Notes: a model not told the origin generated them from the sequence alone. Counted from the stretch's first letter, positions 1 to 6,157 are shown. The stretch: 8,051 nucleotides of DNA from Planctomycetaceae bacterium (GCA_019232645.1 JAFANO010000767.1:1-8051); one strand, 5' to 3'. Numbers and translations: made by a program.

Positions 1-122
1 CCGGGCATTCAATCACCGTACAATCCCCGCTCATGCACTCCCCGCGCCACGCGCCTTTGGATTTGCCGCGAGGAGGTGATCTTTCGCACTCCAGAGGATT
101 TGGGCGCTTGGTTCGGACCTTC

Positions 123-146
123 AATTTGAGGTTTCAAATTTCAAAT
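123..146. repeat. AT-rich hairpin plus tandem TTTCAAA repeat
   Basis: AATTTGA at 123-129 and TCAAATT at 134-140 form a perfect 7-bp inverted repeat around a 4-base loop. TTTCAAA is tandemly repeated at 132-138 and 139-145. The element is strikingly AT-rich in a GC-rich setting. It overlaps the TGA at 127-129 that ends the open frame running in from the left edge. It could be a small intergenic repeat or a weak transcription end; neither can be decided here. Confidence 0.45.
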
Positions 147-625
147 GAGCGGGCCGGGCGCACAAAATGCTTGGAACGCGTGGAAGAGCGCCCCTCAACG
201 ACGGAGCCGACTGCGGAGTGGGCCGAGAATGTGGGTGTATCCGCGGCGTGCCAAATTGACAGCTGGTTCAAGGCAGAACTCCTTCGGAGTGGCAGGGCTC
301 CGCCGCGTACGAGGCCCGGATGTCGTCGATCAAATGATTGCCAGAGAAAGACTTGGGTGTTGAACATGGGAGACGGCCCACGGTTTGCAACGCGATGGAT
401 CGGGTCCTTTTCGGCGAGACGATCGCCCCACGATCGGGTCCGGGCCGTGACCGCGCGGGCGAGTGCCCGGGTCGCGATGACAGGTGCGGCCATGCCGGCG
501 AAGGGGCTGCCATTGCGTTCGACACGTCGTATTCAACGCGTCCTCGCGTGAACAAGAGATAAGGATCCGTTGCGTTTAGTCTGATGTTGAGCCGGGCGAC
601 GGGTCATCCTCCTGGCGGACTTTTT

Positions 626-630
626 GGGGA
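626..630 (+). promoter_or_regulatory. Ribosome binding site deciding the htpG start
   Basis: GGGGA lies six bases before the ATG at 637 but directly abuts the alternative in-frame TTG at 631. The spacing therefore favours ATG 637 as the htpG start. Confidence 0.55.
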
Positions 631-636
631 TTGTCG

Positions 637-2532
637 ATGGCAACCGGCACGGATAAGCAGCAGTTTTCGTTTCAGGCCGAGATCAAGCAGTTGCTCCACC
701 TGCTGGCGCATTCGCTCTACCAGACTCGCGAGATCGCCATCCGCGAGTTGATCTCGAACGCCTCCGATGCGCTGGACAAGATGCGGTACATCGCGCTGAC
801 GGACGAGGCCTACCGCGACACGGGGCCACTGGAGATCGTCGTCGAGGGGGACAAGGACGCCCGGCGGTTGATCATCCGCGACAACGGCATCGGGATGACG
901 CACGACGAGCTGGTGACGAACCTCGGGACGATCGCGCACAGCGGGTCGCTCGAGTTCCTCCGGGCGATGGCGGCGAGGCAGGCGCAGGGGAAGGCCGACG
1001 TCTCGCTGATCGGACAGTTCGGGGTCGGCTTCTATTCGGCGTTCATGGTCGCCGACGCGGTGCGGGTCCGGACCCGGAGCTACCAGGAGTCGGCGGGCTG
1101 GGAGTGGGAGTCGGATGGCTCGGGGACGTTCACGGTCGGCCCCGCCGAGGGCCTCGGGCGTGGTACCGAGGTCATCCTCCACCTCAAAGAAGACGCCAAG
1201 GAGTTCGCCGAGGATTGGCGGATCAAGGGCGTCATCAAGCGCTATTCGAGCTTCGTCCCCCACCCGGTCAAGGTCGACGGCACGGTCGTCAACGACCAGA
1301 AGCCGATCTGGGTCGAGCCCAAGAGCCAGGTCACCGACGAGCAGTACCGGCAGTTCTACCAGCACCTGACCCACCGGGCCGACGAGGCGCCGCTCTGGCA
1401 CCTGCACCTGGCGGCCGACTCGCCGATCCAGTTCCACGCGCTGCTCTACTGCCCCCGCTCCAACCCCGAGCTGCTCGGCTTCGGCCGCCAGAATCACGGC
1501 CTCCAGCTCTGCGCCAAGCGGGTCCTGGTCCAGTCGGACTGCCAGGAGCTGGTCCCGGAATACCTCCGGTTCCTCTATGGGCTCGTCGATTCGGAGGACC
1601 TGCCGCTGAACGTCTCGCGCGAGACGCTCCAGGACAACACGCTCATCCGCCGGATCCGGAACACCCTGGTCAAGGGGGTGCTCGACCGGCTCCAGAAGCT
1701 GGCCGACGAGAGCCCCGACGACTTCCTGACCTTCGCCCGCCAGTTCAACCCGATCCTGAGGGAGGGGATCGCCGTCGATCCCCCCAACCGCGACCGGATC
1801 GCCCGGCTGCTCCGCTTCACCTCGTCGCACACCGAGAGCACCGGGGGGCCGCCCACGTCGCTGCCCGACTACGTGTCACGGATGCAGGCCGACCAGAAGC
1901 GGATCTACTACGTCGGCGGGCCCGACCTCGGCACGATCCAGAAGAGCCCGAACCTGGAGGTCTTCCGCCGCCGGAACCTGGAGGTGCTCTACCTGACCGA
2001 CCCGATCGACGAGTTCGTGATGTCGTCGCTGGGCTCGTTCGACGGCAAGACGCTCACCTCGATCGACGCGGCCGAGCTCGACCTGCCGGGCGCCGAGCCC
2101 GAGTCGGAGGCCACGCCCGAAGAGACGGCCGGCGGCGGCCTCGCGCGGCTGCTCGAGCTGTTCCGCAGGGCGCTCGGCGATCGGGTCAAGGAGGTCCGTG
2201 AGTCGAAGCGGCTGACGGACAGCCCCTGCTGCCTGGTCAACGTCGATGCCTACCTGAGCACCCAGATGCAGCGGCTGCTCCGGATGGCCAACAAGGATCT
2301 CCCGGCCAGCGAGCGCATCCTCGAGGTCAACCCCGCGGCGCCGATCATCCGGCGGCTCTCCAGCCTGACGGCCAACCCGGACCACGAGGGGTTCATCAAG
2401 CAGTGCGCCCTCCAACTTTGGGTCAATGCTCAGATGCTCGAAGGCGTTCTTGTCGAGCCACAAGAGACGGTCAATCGGATCCAGTCGATCCTCGAGGAGG
2501 CCGCCGAGAAGCGGTCGCCAATCGTCTTCTGA
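637..2532 (+). CDS. htpG: Molecular chaperone HtpG (bacterial Hsp90)
   Basis: This is the ATP-dependent cytoplasmic chaperone of the Hsp90 family, which acts as a dimer to remodel client proteins. At 631 residues it has the normal length for bacterial HtpG. The N-terminal GHKL ATPase domain shows ELISNASDAL with the catalytic Glu37 and Mg-binding Asn41, DNGIGM with the nucleotide-binding Asp82, and the lid and glycine-rich segment GQFGVGFYSAFMVAD at about 126-140. The middle domain contains LNVSRETLQ, whose Arg328 corresponds to the ATP-contacting catalytic arginine. The C-terminal dimerisation domain includes LLRMANKD and LEVNPAAPI. There is no MEEVD tail, as expected for a bacterial member. 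ATG 637 is preferred over TTG 631 because GGGGA sits six bases upstream. The gene appears monocistronic, with a convergent small gene downstream. No heat-shock operator is visible. Identification is very secure. Confidence 0.98.
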   Translation: MATGTDKQQFSFQAEIKQLLHLLAHSLYQTREIAIRELISNASDALDKMRYIALTDEAYRDTGPLEIVVEGDKDARRLIIRDNGIGMTHDELVTNLGTIAHSGSLEFLRAMAARQAQGKADVSLIGQFGVGFYSAFMVADAVRVRTRSYQESAGWEWESDGSGTFTVGPAEGLGRGTEVILHLKEDAKEFAEDWRIKGVIKRYSSFVPHPVKVDGTVVNDQKPIWVEPKSQVTDEQYRQFYQHLTHRADEAPLWHLHLAADSPIQFHALLYCPRSNPELLGFGRQNHGLQLCAKRVLVQSDCQELVPEYLRFLYGLVDSEDLPLNVSRETLQDNTLIRRIRNTLVKGVLDRLQKLADESPDDFLTFARQFNPILREGIAVDPPNRDRIARLLRFTSSHTESTGGPPTSLPDYVSRMQADQKRIYYVGGPDLGTIQKSPNLEVFRRRNLEVLYLTDPIDEFVMSSLGSFDGKTLTSIDAAELDLPGAEPESEATPEETAGGGLARLLELFRRALGDRVKEVRESKRLTDSPCCLVNVDAYLSTQMQRLLRMANKDLPASERILEVNPAAPIIRRLSSLTANPDHEGFIKQCALQLWVNAQMLEGVLVEPQETVNRIQSILEEAAEKRSPIVF

Positions 2533-2573
2533 TCCGGGCTTTGCAAAGGCAGGGGAGGACTTCCAAGGTCGGC

Positions 2574-2605
2574 GCCACCGGAGTGGGCGAGGTCCATCCG
2601 GTGGC
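2574..2605. terminator. Hairpin between convergent genes, possible terminator
   Basis: GCCACCGGA at 2574-2582 and TCCGGTGGC at 2597-2605 are a perfect 9-bp inverted repeat with a 14-base loop, 41 bases after the htpG stop. It also lies downstream of the convergent minus-strand gene ending at 2688, so it could serve both. No T-run follows on either strand, so a standard rho-independent terminator is not proven. Confidence 0.4.
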
Positions 2606-2687
2606 TTCGCTGCTTTCGCGAGAATTTCCGGCGCTCAAGCGCACGAAACCCCTCGACCGGTGGGATTACGGGTCGCGTGCGGGAGGT

Positions 2688-2963
2688 TCAAGCCAGCCAG
2701 AGGCTTGCCAGCGAGGCGTACATGCGGCGCAACCCGCGTGGTCGCTCCTCTTCCTCCGGCGTGCAAAGCCGGAACAGGTCTTCCAGCGGCCGACGATAGC
2801 CCCAATCGTCGCTGAGTCGGTTCAACCGATCGAATTCGGCCTTGCTCATGAAGCCCCGGAACACCAACCTGCGCTTCGCAGCGTCGAACCAGATCCGGTC
2901 CTTCAGGGTGGGTGGGAATTCGAGACCGACGGGCAGCCGGTCCATCGTGACGAAATGGTCCAA
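2688..2963 (-). CDS. Small conserved-looking hypothetical protein
   Basis: This is a 91-residue protein of unknown function. The translation looks like a real soluble protein: a short N-terminal segment with MDRLPVGLEFPP, then a basic-aromatic stretch (KDRIWFD), FRGFMSK at residues 35-41, a charged helix (AEFDRLNRLSDDWGY), and LEDLF followed by an acidic run. From memory, similar FRGFMSK...DRL...LSDDW proteins occur as small hypotheticals in planctomycetes, but I cannot check this. There are no membrane segments or cysteine motifs. The start is uncertain. TTG at 2963 has a strong GGGAGG five bases upstream. ATG at 2945 gives 85 residues but has no binding site close by. TTG at 2978 lies upstream of that site and is less likely. 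The gene converges on htpG and stands alone. A set of short inverted repeats sits just before its ribosome binding site. Confidence 0.72.
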   Translation of the reverse strand: MDHFVTMDRLPVGLEFPPTLKDRIWFDAAKRRLVFRGFMSKAEFDRLNRLSDDWGYRRPLEDLFRLCTPEEEERPRGLRRMYASLASLWLA

Positions 2964-2968
2964 GAAAT

Positions 2969-2974
2969 CCTCCC
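2969..2974 (-). promoter_or_regulatory. Ribosome binding site favouring the TTG start at 2963
   Basis: On the minus strand GGGAGG occurs five bases before the in-frame TTG at 2963-2961. The same motif is 23 bases from the ATG at 2945, too far for normal initiation there. It therefore argues for the TTG start of the small hypothetical gene. Confidence 0.5.
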
Positions 2975-2978
2975 TCAA

Positions 2979-2999
2979 CCTCTGTCAGAGGAGACCTCT
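2979..2999 (-). promoter_or_regulatory. Alternating short hairpins before a ribosome binding site
   Basis: In the minus-strand transcript the order is AGAGG (2999-2995), CCTCT (2991-2987), AGAGG (2983-2979). The middle block can pair with either flank, each time with a 3-base loop, giving two mutually exclusive 5-bp hairpins (6 bp for the downstream pair if the loop shrinks to one base). The CCTC core could also pair with the GGGAGG binding site a few bases downstream. A translational control role is inference only; the stems are short and could be chance. Confidence 0.3.
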
Positions 3000-3338
3000 C
3001 AAGTCGATTGATCGGGCCGAGGAGTCATCAGACTCATTTACCTTAAATGTGCCCTCAAATTTGATCGATTTCAACTCCTTCCCGATCTATTTCTTCGCGT
3101 CGGGCGGGCGTCTCCAAAGCAGGTGGTTTTGAGCTGGACCGCCTCAGACCGCCCGGACTCGGGACGGCAGCCCTGGGGGCGCTGGTCTCCGCTTCGGGCG
3201 CGCGGCGAGCCCCGACTCCGCCCCGTCGGTTTCGCCATGGGACCGATCCACGCTCAAGCGAATTTGGGGTTGTGGCATCCGCCCTCGACCATGTAATCTC
3301 GTGCCTCTGTATCGGAGTGTCGAAGTCGTGGGCGACCT
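3000..3338. other. Intergenic region, divergent sides, no gene seen
   Basis: This gap lies between the minus-strand small gene and the plus-strand PadR remnant, so it should hold the promoters of both. About 3020-3110 is clearly more AT-rich than its surroundings and is the likeliest promoter zone for the minus-strand gene, but no well-spaced -35/-10 pair was found. The frame used by the PadR remnant is open from a TAA at 3294-3296. Weak PadR-like similarity may begin near 3324, but there is no usable start codon before GTG 3339. Confidence 0.4.
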
Positions 3339-3636
3339 GTGGACCAAGAAGATGTCATGGAGGAGCTGGCTCGCCACGGCTACGACGTCGGTGCTGGCAC
3401 GTTCGAACCGATGCTCCGCCAACTGGAGGAGGTCGGTTACCTGATCTCGCACGCCGAAGTGGTCGCCGGCAAGCATGCGGAAAGATTACCGGGCCACCGG
3501 CGAGGGGGAGGCGATGCTGGAAGCTGCAAAGCCGAAGCTTCGGGAGCTGGTCTCCGAGGTGCTCCACGACCGGCCGCCCGGGCCGTCGATCCGGTCCGAC
3601 CACCCCGCGCAGGATCGGCGGGAACCCGGGCCCTGA
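3339..3636 (+). pseudogene. PadR-family transcriptional regulator, frameshifted and 5'-truncated
   Basis: PadR-family proteins are winged-helix DNA-binding repressors. From 3339 the frame reads the usual family pattern: MEELARHGYDV, an AGTFEPMLRQLEEVGYL recognition-helix segment (family form SPGTLYPLLHRLEEEGYL), then HAEVVAGK in the wing. At 3474 one extra C interrupts the frame. From 3475 the shifted frame continues the same domain with MRKDYRATGEGEAML and then AAKPKLRELVSEVL, ending at a TGA at 3634-3636. The original frame instead turns into a Gly/Arg/Pro-rich translation. The first roughly 15-20 residues normally found in the family are missing or unrecognisable, and the only start is GTG 3339 without a clear binding site. 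The cytochrome gene begins 29 bases downstream in the same direction. A sequencing error at 3474 would restore most of the reading frame but would not repair the 5' end. The family assignment rests on motif recognition. Confidence 0.68.
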
Positions 3637-3653
3637 ACGCGATTCGAATGACG

Positions 3654-3658
3654 AGGAG
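3654..3658 (+). promoter_or_regulatory. Ribosome binding site for the cytochrome gene
   Basis: AGGAG lies seven bases before ATG 3666 and only four before ATG 3663. It lies inside the longer possible reading from ATG 3648. It supports 3666, or less likely 3663, as the start. Confidence 0.55.
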
Positions 3659-3665
3659 AACGATG

Positions 3666-4211
3666 ATGAGGGGTCGCGTCGCGTTGGTCGTGCTCTCCCT
3701 GGCCCTGGAGGCGGTCTCGAGTGGCTGCGAGCGATCCATGCCCGCCGCGCCGCCCGGGGCAACGCCGGAGGACCTGGAGGCCCGCGTGAAGGCGCTCGAG
3801 GGGCTCATCCCCGACCAGGCGCACATCATGGAGGACGTGGGCGATCACTTCGCGAACCTCTGGTTCGCGGGCCGGGCCGAGAACTGGTCGCTGGCCGATT
3901 TCTACCTCGCCGAGACCAAGTCGCACCTCCGCTGGGCCGTGCGCCGCATCCCGATCCGCAAGGATAACCAAGGGCGGGAAGTCAATCTCGTCAATATCCT
4001 CGATGCGTTCGAGAACAGCCAGCTCGTCCAGCTCAAGCAAGCCGTCGATAGCAAGGAACGTGCCGCATTCGAGGCCGTCTACAAGGAGAGCCTGATGGCT
4101 TGCTACTCGTGCCACAAGGCGGCCGACAAGCCCTACCTCCGCCCCCGAGTCCCCGGCGAGCCCGCGTCGCCGATCATCAATTTCGACCCCAAGGCCGATT
4201 GGCCCCTCTGA
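3666..4211 (+). CDS. Secreted mono-haem c-type cytochrome-like protein
   Basis: This 181-residue protein is probably an exported electron carrier or haem protein; its partner is unknown. The N-terminus MRGRVALVVLSLALEAVSSGC is a signal peptide. Cys21 could be lipidated, although SSGC is a poor match to the lipobox. The body is mostly helical, with the conserved-looking segment HFANLWFAGRAENWSLADF near residues 60-80. A single haem c attachment motif, CYSCH, lies at residues 146-150 close to the C-terminus. A helical bundle ending in CxxCH recalls cytochrome c'/c-556-like (class II) proteins, and proteobacterial proteins with a similar LWFAGQA.NW segment come to mind; this is recall, not a search. 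No methionine follows the haem site, so a distal ligand, if any, comes from the N-terminal part. AGGAG seven bases upstream favours ATG 3666. A PadR-type remnant lies 29 bases upstream. Confidence 0.85.
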   Translation: MRGRVALVVLSLALEAVSSGCERSMPAAPPGATPEDLEARVKALEGLIPDQAHIMEDVGDHFANLWFAGRAENWSLADFYLAETKSHLRWAVRRIPIRKDNQGREVNLVNILDAFENSQLVQLKQAVDSKERAAFEAVYKESLMACYSCHKAADKPYLRPRVPGEPASPIINFDPKADWPL

Positions 4212-4348
4212 CTGGACTTTCGGACAGATACAGGAGTCGAAGACGGTCCAAAGAGAGCGGACCATCCCGCGCGGAGTCGGTATCTTGGAGGTGTTCAGTG
4301 GCCCCAGGACCGCACACCGCGCGGAAGTCCACTCCATGGACCGACTGA

Positions 4349-4486
4349 TTCTCTCTCGCCGCGCCGGGAGAGCCCTTCCGCGATTGCTTCTACTCTCACG
4401 TCTTCCAGACCTTCCAGGTGCTGCTGGCCGACGGGATCGTCTGCCTCGGGACCCCGCAGATCAGCGCGGTCTGGCAGGCCACCGGC
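4349..4486 (+). pseudogene. Unrecognised coding-like remnant
   Basis: After a TGA at 4346-4348 this frame reads a very protein-like stretch: GEPFRDCFYSH, then VFQTFQVLLADGIVCLGT, then PQISAVWQATG. Codons are mostly G/C-ending, as in the real genes of the window. There is no ATG and no ribosome binding site. Upstream in the same frame the translation is low-quality before the stop, and beyond about 4486 it runs into the terminator hairpin and then antisense through the SGNH gene. It is therefore most likely the surviving piece of a decayed gene. I do not recognise the family. Confidence 0.4.
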
Positions 4487-4505
4487 TGGGCCGCCACGCG
4501 GCATC

Positions 4506-4538
4506 AAAAGCCCGGCCCCCGGGCGGGGAAGCCGGGCT
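4506..4538 (-). terminator. Rho-independent terminator of the SGNH-family gene
   Basis: On the minus strand AGCCCGGC (4538-4531) pairs with GCCGGGCT (4516-4509). An inner CCCC (4528-4525) and GGGG (4520-4517) extend the stem to about 12 bp with a TT bulge and a 4-base loop, followed by TTTT (4509-4506, the first T shared with the stem). It begins 38 bases after the stop codon of the minus-strand gene ending at 4577, the expected place for its terminator. Confidence 0.82.
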
Positions 4539-4576
4539 CAGTTCCTGATCAAGACTTGAGGTGTGCGTGCGGGGAC

Positions 4577-5614
4577 TCAGGCAGGGCCACGACCGTGCGG
4601 CGCTTGGAGCTGGATCGTCTGCGCGAGACGGACGATCTCCTGCGGGGTCGGGGGGAAGAGCTGGGCGCCGAACTTGGTGTCGATGGCGAGGGCGAACAGG
4701 TCGGCGATGGTCCCTTGCGCCACGGTGCCGGGGTGGATGCCGTCGGCCAAGAAGAAGTCGTGGTAATCGTTGCCAGGGGTGAGCAGGTTGATCGTCTGGC
4801 CGCCGAAGGAGATCGTGCCTGTCGGGCTGCTCGCAGCCTGCGCCGTGGCGCTAGCCAGGTCGGCCACAGCGACCCGGTCGTTCGCGCTCGCGAGGGCCGA
4901 GATCGAGGTGTTGAACGCTTGGATCGCCTGGCTGGTGGCGGCGAGCAGGAGCTTGGCCTGCGGGGTATTCGCCCCGAGCCGGGCGAGCGGCGAAAGGGTC
5001 ACATCGGGCAACGTGAAGACGACCAGTCGCACGTTCGGGTTGGCCGCGAGCAGCGTGCTAACCGCCGTCGCGACGTTTGCCCCGGCCTGCACCTCGGTCT
5101 TCAGCAGGGTGGGCAGCGCGGCGGTGGGGGGGATCAGGCCGGCCTGCACGCCCCCAAGCACTTGCAGGAAGTCGTTCGTGCCGATGAGGATCGAGGCGTA
5201 CCGGATCTGGCCGTCGGCCACCTGCCGGGCCAATCCGGGGAGCTGATCCTGGACCATCTCGGTCGAGGTGGCGCCGCTCCTCGCCCAGTTGTAGGCGAAA
5301 CCCTGGTCGCGGGGCTCGCCCCGGCTCTTGAGGCTGAACGGGCCGAAGGACACCTCGCGCGTCGCGTGCAGGACCTCGACCCAGTTCCGCGCCAAGCTCC
5401 GGTCGGGCGGATAGAACCGGTATTCGTCGGTCGTGTCGTCGCCCAGCGCGCCGACCGGCCCGAGCTGCGGCGGCGTGTTCGAGGTGTTCGGCAAGGCGCC
5501 GGCCGTCGCGACACGAGGGGACACGACCTCCGCGACCACGCCGACGTGGGTCATGACCACCCGTTCTTCGAGGAGCTCACACAGCATCGGTCGAGTCGAA
5601 CGTTGCTTCCTCAT
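4577..5614 (-). CDS. Exported SGNH/GDSL-hydrolase-like protein lacking the catalytic serine
   Basis: This 345-residue protein belongs by motif to the SGNH (GDSL) superfamily of esterases and lipases acting outside the cytoplasm. Its N-terminus RPMLCELLEERVV resembles the short L-x-E-x-R motif found on many exported planctomycete proteins. The blocks appear in order: block I ALGDDTTDEY at residues 56-65, block II NWARSGATS with Gly113, block III IGTNDFL with Gly144 and Asn146, and block V DGIHPG with Asp291 and His294. Block I normally reads GDS, with Ser as the nucleophile; here residue 60 is Asp (codon GAC at 5437-5435), so hydrolase activity is doubtful. ATG 5614 is chosen because GGGGA lies seven bases upstream and the planctomycete motif follows directly; a start at 5689 would add 25 residues that do not look like a leader. 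A good terminator follows the gene. Family placement is strong; substrate unknown. Confidence 0.9.
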   Translation of the reverse strand: MRKQRSTRPMLCELLEERVVMTHVGVVAEVVSPRVATAGALPNTSNTPPQLGPVGALGDDTTDEYRFYPPDRSLARNWVEVLHATREVSFGPFSLKSRGEPRDQGFAYNWARSGATSTEMVQDQLPGLARQVADGQIRYASILIGTNDFLQVLGGVQAGLIPPTAALPTLLKTEVQAGANVATAVSTLLAANPNVRLVVFTLPDVTLSPLARLGANTPQAKLLLAATSQAIQAFNTSISALASANDRVAVADLASATAQAASSPTGTISFGGQTINLLTPGNDYHDFFLADGIHPGTVAQGTIADLFALAIDTKFGAQLFPPTPQEIVRLAQTIQLQAPHGRGPA

Positions 5615-5621
5615 GCGCGGT

Positions 5622-5626
5622 TCCCC
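5622..5626 (-). promoter_or_regulatory. Ribosome binding site for the SGNH-family gene
   Basis: GGGGA on the minus strand, seven bases before ATG 5614. It decides between this start and the longer in-frame alternative at 5689. Confidence 0.5.
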
Positions 5627-5791
5627 TTCGGCCGGCGACAACTTGAACGGGTCGAGCCGGTGGAGAGTGGAGAGGGGCCGGATGCCCAAGCTGGTCGGAG
5701 GTCACGGAAGGCCAGTACGGGCCGGTGCGATGCCCCTTCAGGGTCGCTATGAGCCTTTATCGACCGGTAACAATGAAGAGTTTGGCCAAAG

Positions 5792-5817
5792 AACGGGAGA
5801 ATTCCTCGACCGGTTCC
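5792..5817 (-). promoter_or_regulatory. Candidate ECF-sigma-type promoter upstream of the SGNH gene
   Basis: On the minus strand GGAACC (5817-5812) is followed, after exactly 16 bases, by CGTT (5795-5792). This matches the general shape of extracytoplasmic-function sigma promoters (GGAAC, 16-17 bases, CGTC/CGTT). It would give a leader of roughly 170 bases before ATG 5614. A match of this size can occur by chance, so the call is tentative. Confidence 0.22.
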
Positions 5818-5842
5818 GTTTGTTCAACTGGCATGAATCGAT

Positions 5843-5860
5843 AATGTTTATGTGAACATT
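5843..5860. promoter_or_regulatory. Inverted repeat, possible operator
   Basis: AATGTT (5843-5848) and AACATT (5855-5860) are perfect 6-base inverted repeats with a 6-base centre. They lie in the AT-rich stretch upstream of the SGNH gene, just before the ECF-like motif in the direction of transcription. The symmetry suits a dimeric regulator, but no regulator can be assigned. Confidence 0.25.
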
Positions 5861-6137
5861 TTAACCGAAAATTTCACCCCGGTCCCTGGCCTCTGGGATG
5901 AGGACTCGCTCGCGCCCCGGGTCGCCAAGAGTTCTGGGGACAACGCCAAGCTGAGGCCACAGGGCGACGGGATTTCCGGCGAACCGGTTGACGAGGAACC
6001 TACGAACCCTGTCGTGTACCCGATCGCGTGGGACGATCCCGAGATGAGTCAGAGACTCGGAGTTGAGGGGAATGCAACCCGATCATCAAGAAACCCAGGC
6101 CGCGCATTGTGGTCCTCACCGAAGGTCGACGAGGGCT

Positions 6138-6157
6138 TGAGATGGCCCGGGATCTCA
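6138..6157 (-). terminator. Short hairpin overlapping the caspase gene stop codon
   Basis: TGAGAT (6138-6143) and ATCTCA (6152-6157) are perfect 6-base inverted repeats around an 8-base GC loop. On the minus strand the first arm is the TGA stop plus three bases. No T-run follows, so any terminator or RNA-stabilising role is weakly supported. Confidence 0.25.

Larger units (their letters stand above)
1..636. other. Leader region upstream of htpG, no convincing gene
   Basis: No reading frame here has both a ribosome binding site and a recognisable protein. Frame 1 is open from the left edge to a TGA at 127-129. Its last residues (REEVIFRTPEDLGAWFG, then PSI) look protein-like, so this may be the 3' end or a remnant of an upstream gene, but it is not recognised and its third positions are not G/C-rich. 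The longer + frame at 33-551 and the - frames at 134-493 and 268-555 give Arg/Ser/Pro-rich translations unlike any family I know. A small hairpin (ACTCC, loop TTC, GGAGT) lies at 278-290. No CIRCE-type heat-shock operator and no clear promoter for htpG was found. Confidence 0.5.
4212..4576. other. Intergenic region between convergent genes
   Basis: This gap separates the plus-strand cytochrome from the minus-strand SGNH gene. Besides the coding-like remnant and the terminator listed separately, it holds only a weak 5-bp hairpin (GGTCC at 4245-4249 with GGACC at 4259-4263) that might end the cytochrome transcript. No intact gene is seen. Confidence 0.45.
5615..6154. other. 540-base gap between two minus-strand genes
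   Basis: The part nearest the SGNH gene (about 5740-5880) is AT-rich and probably carries its promoter. A 9-base direct repeat TCGACCGGT occurs at 5760-5768 and 5806-5814. The rest, about 5880-6140, has high G/C at third positions in a + frame open from 5852, and in a second frame after 6066, but neither reads as a recognised protein. This could be decayed coding sequence. No intact gene is called. Confidence 0.4.

Noticed and set aside
33..551. Long + frame in the htpG leader
   Set aside because: The translation is rich in Arg, Ser and Pro, has no domain or ribosome binding site, and overlaps equally long open frames on the other strand, as happens by chance in GC-rich DNA.
1..636. CIRCE or other heat-shock operator upstream of htpG
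   Set aside because: I looked for TTAGCACTC-N9-GAGTGCTAA and for sigma-32-like elements and found no acceptable match.
604..1830. 408-codon minus frame opposite htpG
   Set aside because: It is the antisense shadow of htpG: the repetitive Asp/Glu/Val/Leu/Arg-rich translation is typical of reading the complement of a GC-rich gene, and htpG itself is certain.
3144..3476. 110-codon minus frame opposite the PadR remnant
   Set aside because: It lies antisense to the PadR-like sequence, and its distal half is Arg/Pro-rich low-complexity translation without a recognisable domain.
3339..4211. Single 290-residue protein joining the PadR segment and the cytochrome
   Set aside because: The two parts happen to share a frame only because of the extra base at 3474. 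Between them the translation is Gly/Arg/Pro-rich junk, and the cytochrome has its own ribosome binding site and signal peptide at 3666.
4418..5752. 444-codon + frame covering the SGNH gene
   Set aside because: Beyond its first 25 or so codons (the remnant reported separately) it is antisense to the SGNH gene, which has clear family motifs, a ribosome binding site and a terminator on the minus strand.
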